A stretch of 64,000 nucleotides of DNA from an uncultured Pelagibacteraceae bacterium (GTDB lineage Bacteria; Pseudomonadota; Alphaproteobacteria; Pelagibacterales; Pelagibacteraceae): the NCBI GenBank assembly GCA_902573465.1, contig CACGJX010000003.1:1-64000 (forward strand), given 5' to 3'. This document shows positions 46,133-56,180 of the stretch, piece after piece. The position numbers and the translations under genes are program-made. A model generated the notes under the pieces. The model had not been told where the DNA came from and did not search any database. It worked only from the letters and a program-made list of their open reading frames with translations. Numbering within the stretch: the first letter of the stretch is position 1; every line of letters starts with the position of its first letter.

Positions 46133-47028
46133 TGCATTTTGTCGAAAAAGAACCAATACAAAAAAGAAAAGATTTTACGGATAAATTAAAATCTAAAAAA
46201 ATATTAAGAGTTCCTGGTGCTTATAATCCTTTAACGGCAAAATTAATTGAGGAGATTGGTTATGATGCTGTTTATGTTTCAGGAGGTGTTATGGCAAATG
46301 ATCTTGGATTTCCTGATATTGGATTAACCACACTGCAAGATGTTAGTACGCGGTCGTACTTAATTTCTAGAGTTACAAATCTTCCTACAATTGTAGATAT
46401 AGATACAGGATTTAAATCATGTAAAGAAACTGTAGAAACTTTTGAAGAGTTTGGAATTACTGGAGTTCATTTAGAAGATCAAATCGAAAGAAAAAGATGT
46501 GGACACCTAGATAATAAAGAATTGATATCCACAGATTCAATGGTGAAAAAAATTAAAGAATGTGTTTCTGCAAAAAAAGATGAAAATTTTAAGATTATTG
46601 CAAGATCCGATGCAAAAAGTGTAGAGGGAATTGATAAAATGATCGAGAGATGTAAGGCTTATATCGATGCCGGAGCAGAAATTATTTTTCCTGAGGCGCT
46701 TCATGATGAAAAGGATTTTGAAAAAGTTAGAAAAGAATTATCGTGTTATTTGTTAGCCAATATGACTGAATTTGGAAAAACTAAATTATTAAATTATAAA
46801 CAATTAGAAGAACTTGGTTACAACATCGTTATTTATCCTGTTACAACTCAAAGGTTAGCAATGAAAAACGTTGAGGATGGTTTGAGGGACATTTATGCAA
46901 ATGGACACCAAAACAACATTATTGATAAGATGCAAACTAGAAAACGTTTATATGATCTTGTGGATTACGAGAAATATAATAGTTTAGATGAAAAAATTTA
47001 TAACTTTAACACCGATGGTCACGAATAA
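46132..47028 (+). CDS. prpB: 2-methylisocitrate lyase
   Basis: The 298-residue protein is of the isocitrate lyase/PEP mutase family: VPGAYNPLTAKLIEEIGYDAVYVSGG, DIDTGF, GVHLEDQIERKRCGH with the KRCGH active-site loop, and IIARSDA. It splits methylisocitrate into pyruvate and succinate. It overlaps prpD and prpC by one base each. Confidence 0.93.
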   Translation: MHFVEKEPIQKRKDFTDKLKSKKILRVPGAYNPLTAKLIEEIGYDAVYVSGGVMANDLGFPDIGLTTLQDVSTRSYLISRVTNLPTIVDIDTGFKSCKETVETFEEFGITGVHLEDQIERKRCGHLDNKELISTDSMVKKIKECVSAKKDENFKIIARSDAKSVEGIDKMIERCKAYIDAGAEIIFPEALHDEKDFEKVRKELSCYLLANMTEFGKTKLLNYKQLEELGYNIVIYPVTTQRLAMKNVEDGLRDIYANGHQNNIIDKMQTRKRLYDLVDYEKYNSLDEKIYNFNTDGHE

Positions 47029-48152
47029 TGAGTGATGATATTAAAAAAGGCTTATTAGGAATTGTTGTAGACGAAACAGAAGTCTCAAAAGTAATGCCTG
47101 AAATAAACTCTCTAACTTATCGAGGTTATGCTGCTCAAGATCTTTGTGAATATTGTAGATTTGAGGAAGTAGCTTATCTTATTTTAAATAAGGATTTACC
47201 TAATACTATTCAGCTAAGAAAATTTGAAAAGGACGAGAAAAATAATAGAGAATTATCTAAAGATTTATACTCAGTTATAAAAAAAATGCCTAAAAAATCT
47301 CATCCTATGGATGTGGCTAGAACAGCCGTAAGTATTATGGGCTTAGAAGATAAAGAAACAACTGATTCCTCTCCTGAAGCAAATATGAGAAAAGCGATTA
47401 GAATCCTTGCAAAAACTCCTACTGCATTAGCTGCCTTCTACAGAATTAGAAAAGGTAAAAAAATTATTAAACCAAATAAAAACTTAAATATGGCGGAAAA
47501 CTTTTTCCATATGTGTTTTGGAAAAGTACCTCAAAAAGAAATAGTTAAAGCTTTTGATGTATCTTTAATATTATATGCAGAGCATAGCTTTAACGTTTCA
47601 ACTTTTACTGCAAGAACTATTACCAGCAGCTTGTCTGATATTCACGGAGCAATTACTGGAGCAATAGCAAGTTTAAAAGGCCCATTGCATGGTGGAGCTA
47701 ATGAAGAAGTAATGCATATGATGAACAAAATTAAGGATCCTAAAAACGCTCTTAAATGGATAAATGATGCATTAGATAACAAAGAAGTTGTTATGGGTTT
47801 TGGCCATAGAGTTTATAAAAGTGGAGACTCAAGAGTTCCTACAATGAGAAAATATTTTGCTAAAGTAGCAAAAATTAAAAAAGATAAAAAATTTGAAAAA
47901 ATTTATGATATTGTTGAAAAAGTAATGATTGAGAGAAAAAACATCCATCCAAACGTGGATTATCCTACTGGACCGACTTATCACTTAATGGGTTTTGATA
48001 CAGATTTCTTTACACCAATATTCGTTATTTCAAGAATAACTGGTTGGTCGGCACATATTATGGAGCAACATGCTGCAAATAAACTGATCAGACCTCTTGC
48101 GAGTTACAAAGGTAACAAGCACAGAAAAGTTTTACAATTAAATCAAAGATAA
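47028..48152 (+). CDS. prpC: 2-methylcitrate synthase
   Basis: The 374-residue protein is a short citrate-synthase-family enzyme: SLTYRGYAAQDL, YAEHSFNVSTFTAR with catalytic His, GPLHGGANEEVM, MGFGHRVYKSGDSR and the C-terminal Asp region GFDTDFFTPIF. Operon context with prpB and prpD supports 2-methylcitrate synthase over citrate synthase. Confidence 0.93.
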   Translation: MSDDIKKGLLGIVVDETEVSKVMPEINSLTYRGYAAQDLCEYCRFEEVAYLILNKDLPNTIQLRKFEKDEKNNRELSKDLYSVIKKMPKKSHPMDVARTAVSIMGLEDKETTDSSPEANMRKAIRILAKTPTALAAFYRIRKGKKIIKPNKNLNMAENFFHMCFGKVPQKEIVKAFDVSLILYAEHSFNVSTFTARTITSSLSDIHGAITGAIASLKGPLHGGANEEVMHMMNKIKDPKNALKWINDALDNKEVVMGFGHRVYKSGDSRVPTMRKYFAKVAKIKKDKKFEKIYDIVEKVMIERKNIHPNVDYPTGPTYHLMGFDTDFFTPIFVISRITGWSAHIMEQHAANKLIRPLASYKGNKHRKVLQLNQR

Positions 48153-49169
48153 TTAACTAAAAGCTTCGACCCAAGTTCCTTGTGTAGATGCTTTAGAATA
48201 CTCAGTTGCACGACCCTCAAAGAAGTTCATGTGCTCAACTGCGTTTAACATTGTATCTAACCATCCAAGTGGATTTTTTTGTACATCGTAAATTGGTTCC
48301 AAGCCTAATTGAACTAGTCTTCTATTACCAATAAATCTAATATAGTCTTTTACTTCTTTTGCAGTTAATCCTTCCATTGGACCCATTTCAAAAGCTAAAT
48401 CTATAAAGGCATCCTCATGTTCAATAATAGTTCTGCAAGCTTCATATAATTCTTTTTTTAATTTTGGTGTCCAGATTTCTGGATTCTCTTTGATGAATTC
48501 TTTAAAAATTCTAATCATAGAATTGCAGTGAAGAGTTTCATCTCTTACAGACCAAGTAACTATTTGGCCCATTCCTTTCATCTTATTATGTCTCGGGAAA
48601 TTTAAAAGGATCGCAAAACTTGCAAATAACTGTAGACCCTCAGTGAAAGCACTAAAGACTGCAACAGTTTTAGCAATATCCTCTTTTGAATTAACATTAA
48701 ATCCTTGCATGTAATCATATTTGTCTTTCATTTCTTTATACTTCATAAATGCAGAATATTCTGACTCTGGCATTCCAATAGTATCTAATAAATGAGAATA
48801 AGCAGCGACATGAACTGTTTCCATTGCAGCAAAAGCTGTCATCATCATTAAAACTTCAGTTGGTTTAAAAACAGTTGTGTAATGTCTTAAATAACAGTTA
48901 TTAACTTCAACATCAGCTTGAGTAAAAAATCTAAAGATTTGAGTTAAAAGATTTTTTTCAGGTTGTGATAAATTTTTCTGCCAATCTCTAACATCATCAC
49001 CAAGTGGTACCTCCTCAGGTAACCAATGGATTCTTTGTTGTGTTAACCAAGCGTCATAACACCAAGGGTATCTGAATGGTTTGTAAACTGGATTTTCTAC
49101 TAAAAGACCCATCTTTTTAGGTTGGATAATTTCTTTTTTTTCTACTTTGATTTTCTCTGCTACTGACAT
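48153..49169 (-). CDS. nrdB: Class I ribonucleotide reductase beta subunit
   Basis: The ferritin-like beta subunit carries metal ligands in FAAMETVHVAAYSHLL and RDETLHCNSM and a C-terminal HMNFFEGRATEYSKA tail. It makes the radical needed by NrdA. ATG at 49169 has AGGAG 8 bp upstream; the in-frame GTG at 49178 is less likely. It overlaps the end of nrdA by 10 bp. Length is 338 residues. Confidence 0.94.
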   Translation of the reverse strand: MSVAEKIKVEKKEIIQPKKMGLLVENPVYKPFRYPWCYDAWLTQQRIHWLPEEVPLGDDVRDWQKNLSQPEKNLLTQIFRFFTQADVEVNNCYLRHYTTVFKPTEVLMMMTAFAAMETVHVAAYSHLLDTIGMPESEYSAFMKYKEMKDKYDYMQGFNVNSKEDIAKTVAVFSAFTEGLQLFASFAILLNFPRHNKMKGMGQIVTWSVRDETLHCNSMIRIFKEFIKENPEIWTPKLKKELYEACRTIIEHEDAFIDLAFEMGPMEGLTAKEVKDYIRFIGNRRLVQLGLEPIYDVQKNPLGWLDTMLNAVEHMNFFEGRATEYSKASTQGTWVEAFS

Positions 49170-51100
49170 GATAAACACTCCTCGTATTCTGGTTCTTCGT
49201 TAGTTTGTTGATTTTTAGATTTATATACATTGGCTGTAATATCAGTTGATTGAGCATTATTGATATTTTCAGCTCTTTGAATTGATTTTGATCTACAGTA
49301 ATAAAGGCTTTTCAAACCTTTTTTCCATGCATCAAAATGAATTCTATGTAATTCTTTTTTGTGAACGTCTGCTGGTAAAAACAAATTAACTGATTGTGCT
49401 TGAGAAATAAATGGTGTCCTATCACCACTCAACTCAATAATCCATTTTTGATTTAATTCAAAAGCAGTTTTAAAAACATCTTTTTCTAAATCAGTTAAAA
49501 AATCTAGATGCGAAACTGAACCTTGATTAGTAGTTATTGTTGACCATGTTTCATCATCATTCTTACCGTGACTTTCCAAAATCTCCTCAAGATATCTATT
49601 TCTTACATTGAAAGATCCTGACAAAGTTTTGTGAGTATAACTGTTAGCTGCAATAGGTTCTACTCCTGGTGATGCACCTCCGCAGATTATTGAAATGGAT
49701 GCAGTTGGTGCTATTGCGGTCTTATTTGAAAATCTCTCTTTAAAACCATATTCTGCAGCATCTGGACATGCACCTCTTTCTTCGGCTAAATCTTTTGAGG
49801 CTTGATTTACCTTTTCATGAATATTTTTAAAAATCTTTTTATTCCATGACTTTGCCATAACAGACTCGAGTGGAATTCTTTTTTTCTGCAAGAAAGAATG
49901 GAAACCCATCACTCCTAACCCAACACTTCTTTCTCTCTCAGCAGAGTATTTAGCATCTTTAAATTGCTCAGGGGCTTTGTTAATAAAATCAGATAAAACA
50001 TTATCTAAAAATCTCATTACATCTCCAATCATATCTGGATCATCTTTCCACTCATCATACTTTTCTAAATTTAATGAAGACAAACAACAAACAGCCGTTC
50101 TATCTCTTCCATCTTTATCAATACCAGTAGGCAAAGTTATTTCACTGCAAAGATTTGAAGTTTTAACAGTAAGGTTTGCAAGCTTATGATGTTGAGGAAT
50201 TTGTCTATTAACAGTATCGATATAAATAATATAGGGCTCACCTGTTTCAATTCTTGCTGTTAATAATCTAATCCATAAATTTCTAGCTGATAAAGTTTGT
50301 TGAACTGTTCCATCAACTGGACTCTTTAATGCCCATTGCTCATCATTTTCTACAGCTCTCATAAATGCATCTGAAACTAAAACACCATGATGTAAATTTA
50401 ATGCTTTCCTGTTAGGATCACCGCCAGTTGGTCTTCTCATTTCCATAAACTCTTCTATTTCAGGATGGTCAATTGGAAGATAACATGCTGCAGATCCTCT
50501 TCTTAATGAACCTTGGCTGATTGCCATGGTCAATGAGTCCATAACTTTTATAAAAGGAATAATCCCAGAAGTTTTTCCAACCCTTCCAATCTTCTCACCT
50601 ATTGATCTTAAATTTCCCCAATAACTTCCTATGCCTCCACCTTTTGCGGCTAACCAAACATTTTCACTCCAAAGATCTAGAATGCCACCTAAGCTATCTG
50701 ATGCTTCATTTAAAAAACATGAAATTGGTAGTCCTCTTTTAGTTCCACCATTAGATAAAACAGGTGTAGCTGGCATAAACCAGAGGTTACTTATATAATT
50801 ATAAATTCTTTGTGCGTGCAAATTATCATCTGCGTATGTGCTAGCTACTCTAGCAAATAAATCTTGAAAAGACTCATTATGACCAAGATATCTATCTTTT
50901 AAAGTTGCCTTGCCAAAATCGGTTAGCTTTACGTCTTTAGATCTGTCGATTTTAATTATTATGCCCTTATCATTTTGAAACAGCTCAGTTTCATTATTAA
51001 GAGAAAATAAGTCAGGTCTGTTGTTCTTTTGGACTTCTTTAATTTCGGGGCTATATTCAGAGACAGCTTTCTTTAATGCCAGCGATAGTATTTTATTCAT
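49160..51100 (-). CDS. nrdA: Class I ribonucleotide reductase alpha subunit
   Basis: The 646-residue protein has the active-site Cys in GLPISCFLNEASDS, NLCSEITLPT with Cys and Glu, and the C-terminal redox pair ECLSCQ. It reduces ribonucleoside diphosphates. The N-terminus goes straight into the alpha-domain without a recognisable ATP-cone (about 90 residues), so dATP activity control may be absent. Confidence 0.95.
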   Translation of the reverse strand: MNKILSLALKKAVSEYSPEIKEVQKNNRPDLFSLNNETELFQNDKGIIIKIDRSKDVKLTDFGKATLKDRYLGHNESFQDLFARVASTYADDNLHAQRIYNYISNLWFMPATPVLSNGGTKRGLPISCFLNEASDSLGGILDLWSENVWLAAKGGGIGSYWGNLRSIGEKIGRVGKTSGIIPFIKVMDSLTMAISQGSLRRGSAACYLPIDHPEIEEFMEMRRPTGGDPNRKALNLHHGVLVSDAFMRAVENDEQWALKSPVDGTVQQTLSARNLWIRLLTARIETGEPYIIYIDTVNRQIPQHHKLANLTVKTSNLCSEITLPTGIDKDGRDRTAVCCLSSLNLEKYDEWKDDPDMIGDVMRFLDNVLSDFINKAPEQFKDAKYSAERERSVGLGVMGFHSFLQKKRIPLESVMAKSWNKKIFKNIHEKVNQASKDLAEERGACPDAAEYGFKERFSNKTAIAPTASISIICGGASPGVEPIAANSYTHKTLSGSFNVRNRYLEEILESHGKNDDETWSTITTNQGSVSHLDFLTDLEKDVFKTAFELNQKWIIELSGDRTPFISQAQSVNLFLPADVHKKELHRIHFDAWKKGLKSLYYCRSKSIQRAENINNAQSTDITANVYKSKNQQTNEEPEYEECLSCQ

Positions 51101-51133
51101 TTTTTGTTAATATATCTTGTTAATGTAGCGAAA

Positions 51134-51148
51134 ACAACTATATGTTGT
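51134..51148. promoter_or_regulatory. Possible NrdR box upstream of nrdA
   Basis: ACAACTATATGTTGT lies 34 bp upstream of the nrdA start and resembles the NrdR repressor box (consensus close to ACACTATATATAGTGT) in its AC-rich ends and TATAT centre. A weaker second element may be at about 51159-51174. Binding is inferred; nrdR is not in the window. Confidence 0.4.
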
Positions 51149-51258
51149 GTGCGCTTGGTGTTAATATACTAAATATTATGTAAATCAACAGAACATTTAT
51201 AGAACAGTGAAAAAAAAATTCAACTATAAAAATGAAAAAAATGTAAGTAATTAACAGC

Positions 51259-52713
51259 ATGTCTGGATTAATAAAAATAGACCCCTTCGGTTTTAGAGAA
51301 TATGACGCAAGATGGATTTACGAAAAAGACATTAATGAGCCAGGAATCACGAATCTTGGGAAAGGTCTAGGTACCCAAATTAAAGAACATACTAAAAAAG
51401 AAAATCCAAGAGTAATAGTTGGACATGATTACAGATCATACAGCGAAAAAATAAAGTCAGCTTTAAAAAAAGGTTTGCTATCAACTGGATGTTTTATTGA
51501 AGATGTTGGTTTATCTCTATCACCAATGGTTTATTTCGCACAATTTAATTTAGATGCTGATGCAGTTGCTATGGTAACAGCTAGTCATAATGAAAACGGC
51601 TGGACGGGAGTAAAGATGGGAATCAAAAAAGGATTAACTCATGCGCCTGAGGAAATGAAAGAATTAAAAGAAATAACCTTAAACCAAAATTTTACTAAAG
51701 GTAACGGTAATGAAAAACAAATTAAAGATTTTGATAAAGTTTATAAAGAAGATTTAATAAATAAGAATAAGTTAAAAAAGAAGATCAAAGCTGTTGTTGC
51801 TTGTGGTAATGGTACAGCAGGAATTTTTGCTCCTGACATACTAAGAGGTATTGGATGTGAAGTAATAGAATTAGACTGTAATTTAGATTGGAATTTCCCA
51901 AAATATAATCCAAACCCTGAAGATTTAGAAATGCTCCATGCAATTGTTAAATCAGTAAAAGAAAACAATGCTGATATTGGTTTTGGTTTTGATGGAGATG
52001 GTGATCGTGTTGGTGTAATTGATAACGAAGGAAACGAAATTTTTTCTGATAAAATAGGCTTATTGATCGCTAGAAATTTGTCTCATTCACACAAAAATTC
52101 AAAGTTTGTTGTAGATGTAAAGTCAACTGGTCTTTACTCAACAGACAAAATTTTAAATAAAAATCAATGTGAAACTTTATATTGGAAAACAGGGCATTCT
52201 CACATCAAAAGAAAAGTACATAACGAGAAAGCTTTAGCTGGGTTTGAAAAAAGTGGACACTTTTTTTTCAATCAACCATTAGGTTACGGTTACGACGACG
52301 GAATTAATTCAGCAATTCAAGTTTGTCACTTATTAAACAATCAAGATAAAAAAATGAGCGAAATAATAAAAGAACTTCCAACCACTTACCAATCGCCAAC
52401 AATGGCACCTTTTTGTAAAGATGAGGAGAAATACAAAGTGGTTGATGAAATGATAAGAGAGTTTAAAAAAATAAAAGACCAAAAAATAAAAATAGATGAT
52501 CAAGAAATAAAAGAGATTATAACTGTTAATGGAGTTAGATTTTCTTTTGAAGATGGTTCTTGGGGTTTAATTCGAGCATCCTCTAATAAACCCTCATTAG
52601 TTGTAGTTACTGAAAGCCCTACTTCTGATGAAAGAAAATTAAATATTTTTAAATTCATTGATAAAACATTAATGAAAACTGGCAAGATTGGTGAGTACGA
52701 TCAAAAAATTTAA
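51259..52713 (+). CDS. Phosphomannomutase/phosphoglucomutase
   Basis: The 484-residue alpha-D-phosphohexomutase has the phosphoserine loop VTASHNENGWTGVKMG (Ser about 111), metal loop GFDGDGDRVGVID (about 240-252), sugar loop GFEKSGHFFF and a C-terminal phosphate-binding ESPTSDERK. It interconverts hexose 1- and 6-phosphates for surface sugars or storage. Substrate preference is not clear. Confidence 0.9.
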   Translation: MSGLIKIDPFGFREYDARWIYEKDINEPGITNLGKGLGTQIKEHTKKENPRVIVGHDYRSYSEKIKSALKKGLLSTGCFIEDVGLSLSPMVYFAQFNLDADAVAMVTASHNENGWTGVKMGIKKGLTHAPEEMKELKEITLNQNFTKGNGNEKQIKDFDKVYKEDLINKNKLKKKIKAVVACGNGTAGIFAPDILRGIGCEVIELDCNLDWNFPKYNPNPEDLEMLHAIVKSVKENNADIGFGFDGDGDRVGVIDNEGNEIFSDKIGLLIARNLSHSHKNSKFVVDVKSTGLYSTDKILNKNQCETLYWKTGHSHIKRKVHNEKALAGFEKSGHFFFNQPLGYGYDDGINSAIQVCHLLNNQDKKMSEIIKELPTTYQSPTMAPFCKDEEKYKVVDEMIREFKKIKDQKIKIDDQEIKEIITVNGVRFSFEDGSWGLIRASSNKPSLVVVTESPTSDERKLNIFKFIDKTLMKTGKIGEYDQKI

Positions 52714-52777
52714 TAAGGGAAAGATTCAACTAAAAAGTGTTCATAAAACTGTAAAGAATCATTTATTCTAAATATGT

Positions 52778-52815
52778 GAGGTGATGGAGGGAGACTGAAG
52801 TCACCTCTTTTTTTT
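52778..52815 (+). terminator. Rho-independent terminator abutting a start codon
   Basis: GAGGTGA (52778-52784) pairs with TCACCTC (52801-52807), followed by eight T. The T-run touches the ATG of the DUF2061 gene at 52816. It may end the phosphohexomutase transcript or act as an attenuator for DUF2061. Confidence 0.75.
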
Positions 52816-53016
52816 ATGGCAGATAAAAAAATTAGATCAATAGCTAAAACTTTTTCTTGGAGATTTATCATTTTTGTTTATTGGGTAATTTTTGGATACA
52901 TATACACCGGAACATTCACAGGTGCAGGAATTCTCGGTGTTGGATCAATAGTTCCACTTTTTTTTTACTATTTTCATGAGAGAATTTGGAACAAGGTTAA
53001 ATGGGGAACTGGTTAA
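52816..53016 (+). CDS. DUF2061 small membrane protein
   Basis: The 66-residue protein matches DUF2061: RSIAKTFSWRFIIFVYWVIFGYIYTGTFTGAGILG and FFYYFHERIWNKVKWG. Two membrane helices are seen. Function unknown. No ribosome-binding site is present between the terminator T-run and ATG, so the hairpin or leaderless translation may control it. Confidence 0.85.
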   Translation: MADKKIRSIAKTFSWRFIIFVYWVIFGYIYTGTFTGAGILGVGSIVPLFFYYFHERIWNKVKWGTG

Positions 53017-53018
53017 TA

Positions 53019-53855
53019 TTAATTTATTGATAAGTATTCAAAAAAAGATCTAATAGATACGATAATTAAGAATATCCCAAAAATCTTGCTCAATATATTT
53101 TTATCTATTTTATAAACTGCTTTCGCACCTATTCTAGCCATTATCATTGTCACTGGCACGAAAACTAGAAATCCAAGTAAATTCACATATCCAAGACTGT
53201 AGGGTGTATTAATATTATCTACAATTTTACCTCCAGTAATCATTGTAATTGTACCGAATACAGCAATCAGAAAACCAACTCCTGCTGCAGTCCCTATTGA
53301 TCTCCTAATATCGTATCCAAAAGTTCTCATAAAAGGAACCATTAATGAACCACCACCAATCCCCAGCAACACTGATATGAAGCCTATAATAATTCCTGAA
53401 ATATTTTTAGCTGAGTCAGAGATCATTTTTGGATTTTTTAAAAGTTGTTCTCTAAAAAAGATAAAGAATAAACCAACTATAAAAGCCATAATGGAAAAGA
53501 ATAAAACGAAAGCTGGTGTTTTTAAGTTTACTGCTAAAAATGTTCCCCCAATAACTCCGAATAAAATAAATATACCAAAGGATTTTATGAGTTTAAAATC
53601 AACCGCATCATACTCCATATGAGTTTTTGTTGATATGATAGAAGTTGGAATTATAATTGCTAATGAAGTACCAACTGAAAGATGCATTCTTGTAGCAATA
53701 TCAAAATCTAAAACAGTAAAAGCATAATAAAGAGCAGGCACTATTATAATACCACCACCAACTCCTAATAAACCCGCCATAAAACCAGCAACAGATGCTG
53801 CTAAAGATAAAACAAATAAAAGATTTATAATTTCATTTATGTCTAAAGTTTCCAT
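53019..53855 (-). CDS. Sulfite exporter TauE/SafE family protein
   Basis: The 278-residue protein has about eight membrane helices and duplicated Gly-rich signatures GFMAGLLGVGGGIIIVPALYY and ISVLLGIGGGSLMVPFM, which define TauE/SafE. It may export sulfite or organosulfonates or another anion. It overlaps dusA by one base. Confidence 0.9.
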   Translation of the reverse strand: METLDINEIINLLFVLSLAASVAGFMAGLLGVGGGIIIVPALYYAFTVLDFDIATRMHLSVGTSLAIIIPTSIISTKTHMEYDAVDFKLIKSFGIFILFGVIGGTFLAVNLKTPAFVLFFSIMAFIVGLFFIFFREQLLKNPKMISDSAKNISGIIIGFISVLLGIGGGSLMVPFMRTFGYDIRRSIGTAAGVGFLIAVFGTITMITGGKIVDNINTPYSLGYVNLLGFLVFVPVTMIMARIGAKAVYKIDKNILSKIFGIFLIIVSIRSFFEYLSIN

Positions 53856-54859
53856 TATGAGTTGGCCTGAATTGCCTTTTCATTATTCTGAACAATAGTC
53901 ATAATATGTTTTGCTTTTTGAAAATCAGAGTCTCTTGCCATCATGTTATCACTTAAATATCTTTTCCATTCTTTTGAGCCAACTTGTCCGTGATATAAAC
54001 CTACTGTATGTCTCATGATATGATTTATTTTTGTTCCTAATTTTACTTCTCTATCAGCATACTCTAAAAGTTTTTCTACAACTTGTTCCCTTGTAGGACT
54101 AATCTTTGTTTTGAATATTTCTTTTTCAATTTCAATTAAAGAATACGGATTTTGATATATTGATCTTCCTATCATTACTCCATCACAAAGCTTTAAATGA
54201 TTATTTATTTCCTCAACTTTTGTAATTCCACCATTTATAATTATTTCTAAATTAGGATTTTCTTTTTTAATATCATAAACCATTTTATAGTTTAATTTTG
54301 GAATGTTTAAATTTTGTTTGGGAGATAAACCTGTCAAGATTGCTTTCCTTGCATGCAATATAAATGTTTTTGAACCAGCATCTCTCATTTTGTGAATAAA
54401 ATTATTTAAATAATCAAATTCTTCTGTATCATCGAAACCAATTCTTGTCTTAGCTGTAACAGGAATTTTACATGCATTGACCATTGAATTAATGCATTCA
54501 GCAACCAAATCAGGTTCTTTAATTAAACATGCACCAAATTTATTTTTTTGAACTTTTTTGCTAGGACAACCAAGATTAATATTAATTTCATCATAACCCA
54601 TATCCTCTGCAATTTTAGCTACTTCTGCTAACTCCTCTTTATTAGATCCACCCACTTGTAGAGCTAATGGTTTTTCTTCAGAACTAAAAGATAAAATTTT
54701 TTTTCTATCGCCATGAATTGCAGATTTTGTTGCAACCATCTCAGTATAGAGCATTACATTTTTGCTCATTAGTCTTAAAAAGAAACGATCATGCCTATCA
54801 GTACAATCCATCATTGGGGCAACTGATATTTTTCTGTTTATTTTTTTTTTAGAATCCAA
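53855..54859 (-). CDS. dusA: tRNA-dihydrouridine synthase A
   Basis: The 334-residue flavoenzyme has SVAPMMDCTDRHDRFFLRL, INLGCPSKKVQKNKFGACLIK with the catalytic Cys, and INGGITKVEEIN and MIGRSIYQNPY. DusA reduces U20 in tRNA. It overlaps dctM by 11 bp and tauE by 1 bp. Confidence 0.94.
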   Translation of the reverse strand: MDSKKKINRKISVAPMMDCTDRHDRFFLRLMSKNVMLYTEMVATKSAIHGDRKKILSFSSEEKPLALQVGGSNKEELAEVAKIAEDMGYDEININLGCPSKKVQKNKFGACLIKEPDLVAECINSMVNACKIPVTAKTRIGFDDTEEFDYLNNFIHKMRDAGSKTFILHARKAILTGLSPKQNLNIPKLNYKMVYDIKKENPNLEIIINGGITKVEEINNHLKLCDGVMIGRSIYQNPYSLIEIEKEIFKTKISPTREQVVEKLLEYADREVKLGTKINHIMRHTVGLYHGQVGSKEWKRYLSDNMMARDSDFQKAKHIMTIVQNNEKAIQANS

Positions 54860-56180
54860 GGTCTTTACCCATTATTTTATCAGGTAACCATGTTACAATC
54901 TCAGGAAAAATACATAAAATTACTATAGCTAGAGCCATAATTATCATAAACGGTATAGATCCTTTCAAAATTTCTGACAAACTAACGTCTGGGGTAATTC
55001 CTTTTATAATATAAAGATTTAATCCAACTGGTGGTGTAATTAAGCCAATCTCCATATTGATTGTAAATACTATTGCAAACCAATATGGGTCAAAACCTAA
55101 AGTAGTAATAACTGGCAATAATATTGCTGAAGTCATTACAATAACTGCAACTGGCGGTAAAAAGAAACCAGCTATTAAAAGAAATATGTTTATAAGAATG
55201 AACACAACCCATTTGTTAGAGCTTAATTCGACCATGCTCTGTGCTAATGACTGAGTTACATACAGTTGAGATAGAGTGAATGCAAAAAGATATGAGGCAG
55301 CGATAATGAACATTATCATTACACTTTCTTTCATAGAAACTTTAACAATGTTCCAAATCTTTTTTGGCTGATAAATTTTGTAAACAACAGCTATTAATAC
55401 AAAAACTAAGAATGCCCCTACTCCTGATGCCTCAGATGGAGTTGCAACTCCTCCATAAAGCACATATAGCACTCCTGCTATAATTGCTAAAAAAGGAAGA
55501 ATTCTTGGTAAAACTTCAAGTTTTTCTTTTAGAGTTGGTCGTACTCTATTTCTTAAAGCTTTTGCTGCGTCTTTATCAATAAAATAACTGTGTATTAGAG
55601 CCCATATAGCAAACATACCTGCCAACATAAAACCTGGTACAAGACCACATAAAAATAATCTTCCAATAGATGTACCCGTTGCAATTCCATAAACTATTAA
55701 AACAATACTAGGTGGAATTAAAACTCCTAAGGTTCCACCTGCTGCAATGGTTCCTGTTGCGATTTGGTCGGAATAACCTCTTTTTCTCATTTCAGGTATT
55801 CCCATTGTCCCAATCGCAGCACAAGTTGCAGGACTAGATCCACTTAAAGCTGCAAAAATTGAACAAGCGCCAATATTTGAAATTACCAATCCACCTGGTA
55901 CTCTCCAAAGCCATCTGTCTAATCCTGTATATAAATCTTTTCCAGCAGGAGAATTGGCAACGGCCATTCCCATTAAAATAAACATTGGTATAGAAAGTAA
56001 AACAAATGAATTTAATCCTGCAAAAAATGTTTCAGCAAATACATCAAGCATTTGAAAACCTTCAAATGTAACCAAAAGAGCTATCGAAACAAAACTCAAA
56101 CCAAATGCAATTGGAATTCCAGAAAAAAGTACCAATAAAGTAAAGACCGCAACAATTAATGCTATAATCAATGGATCCAT
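54849..56180 (-). CDS. dctM: TRAP transporter large permease (DctM)
   Basis: The 443-residue protein has 11-12 membrane helices and DctM signatures VLLSIPMFILMGM, ALSGSSPATCAAIGTMGIPEM, GTLGVLIPPSIVLIVYG and EIGLITPPVGLNLY. It is the transport subunit of a sodium-driven TRAP system and lies 1 bp after dctQ. Confidence 0.94.
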   Translation of the reverse strand: MDPLIIALIVAVFTLLVLFSGIPIAFGLSFVSIALLVTFEGFQMLDVFAETFFAGLNSFVLLSIPMFILMGMAVANSPAGKDLYTGLDRWLWRVPGGLVISNIGACSIFAALSGSSPATCAAIGTMGIPEMRKRGYSDQIATGTIAAGGTLGVLIPPSIVLIVYGIATGTSIGRLFLCGLVPGFMLAGMFAIWALIHSYFIDKDAAKALRNRVRPTLKEKLEVLPRILPFLAIIAGVLYVLYGGVATPSEASGVGAFLVFVLIAVVYKIYQPKKIWNIVKVSMKESVMIMFIIAASYLFAFTLSQLYVTQSLAQSMVELSSNKWVVFILINIFLLIAGFFLPPVAVIVMTSAILLPVITTLGFDPYWFAIVFTINMEIGLITPPVGLNLYIIKGITPDVSLSEILKGSIPFMIIMALAIVILCIFPEIVTWLPDKIMGKDLGF

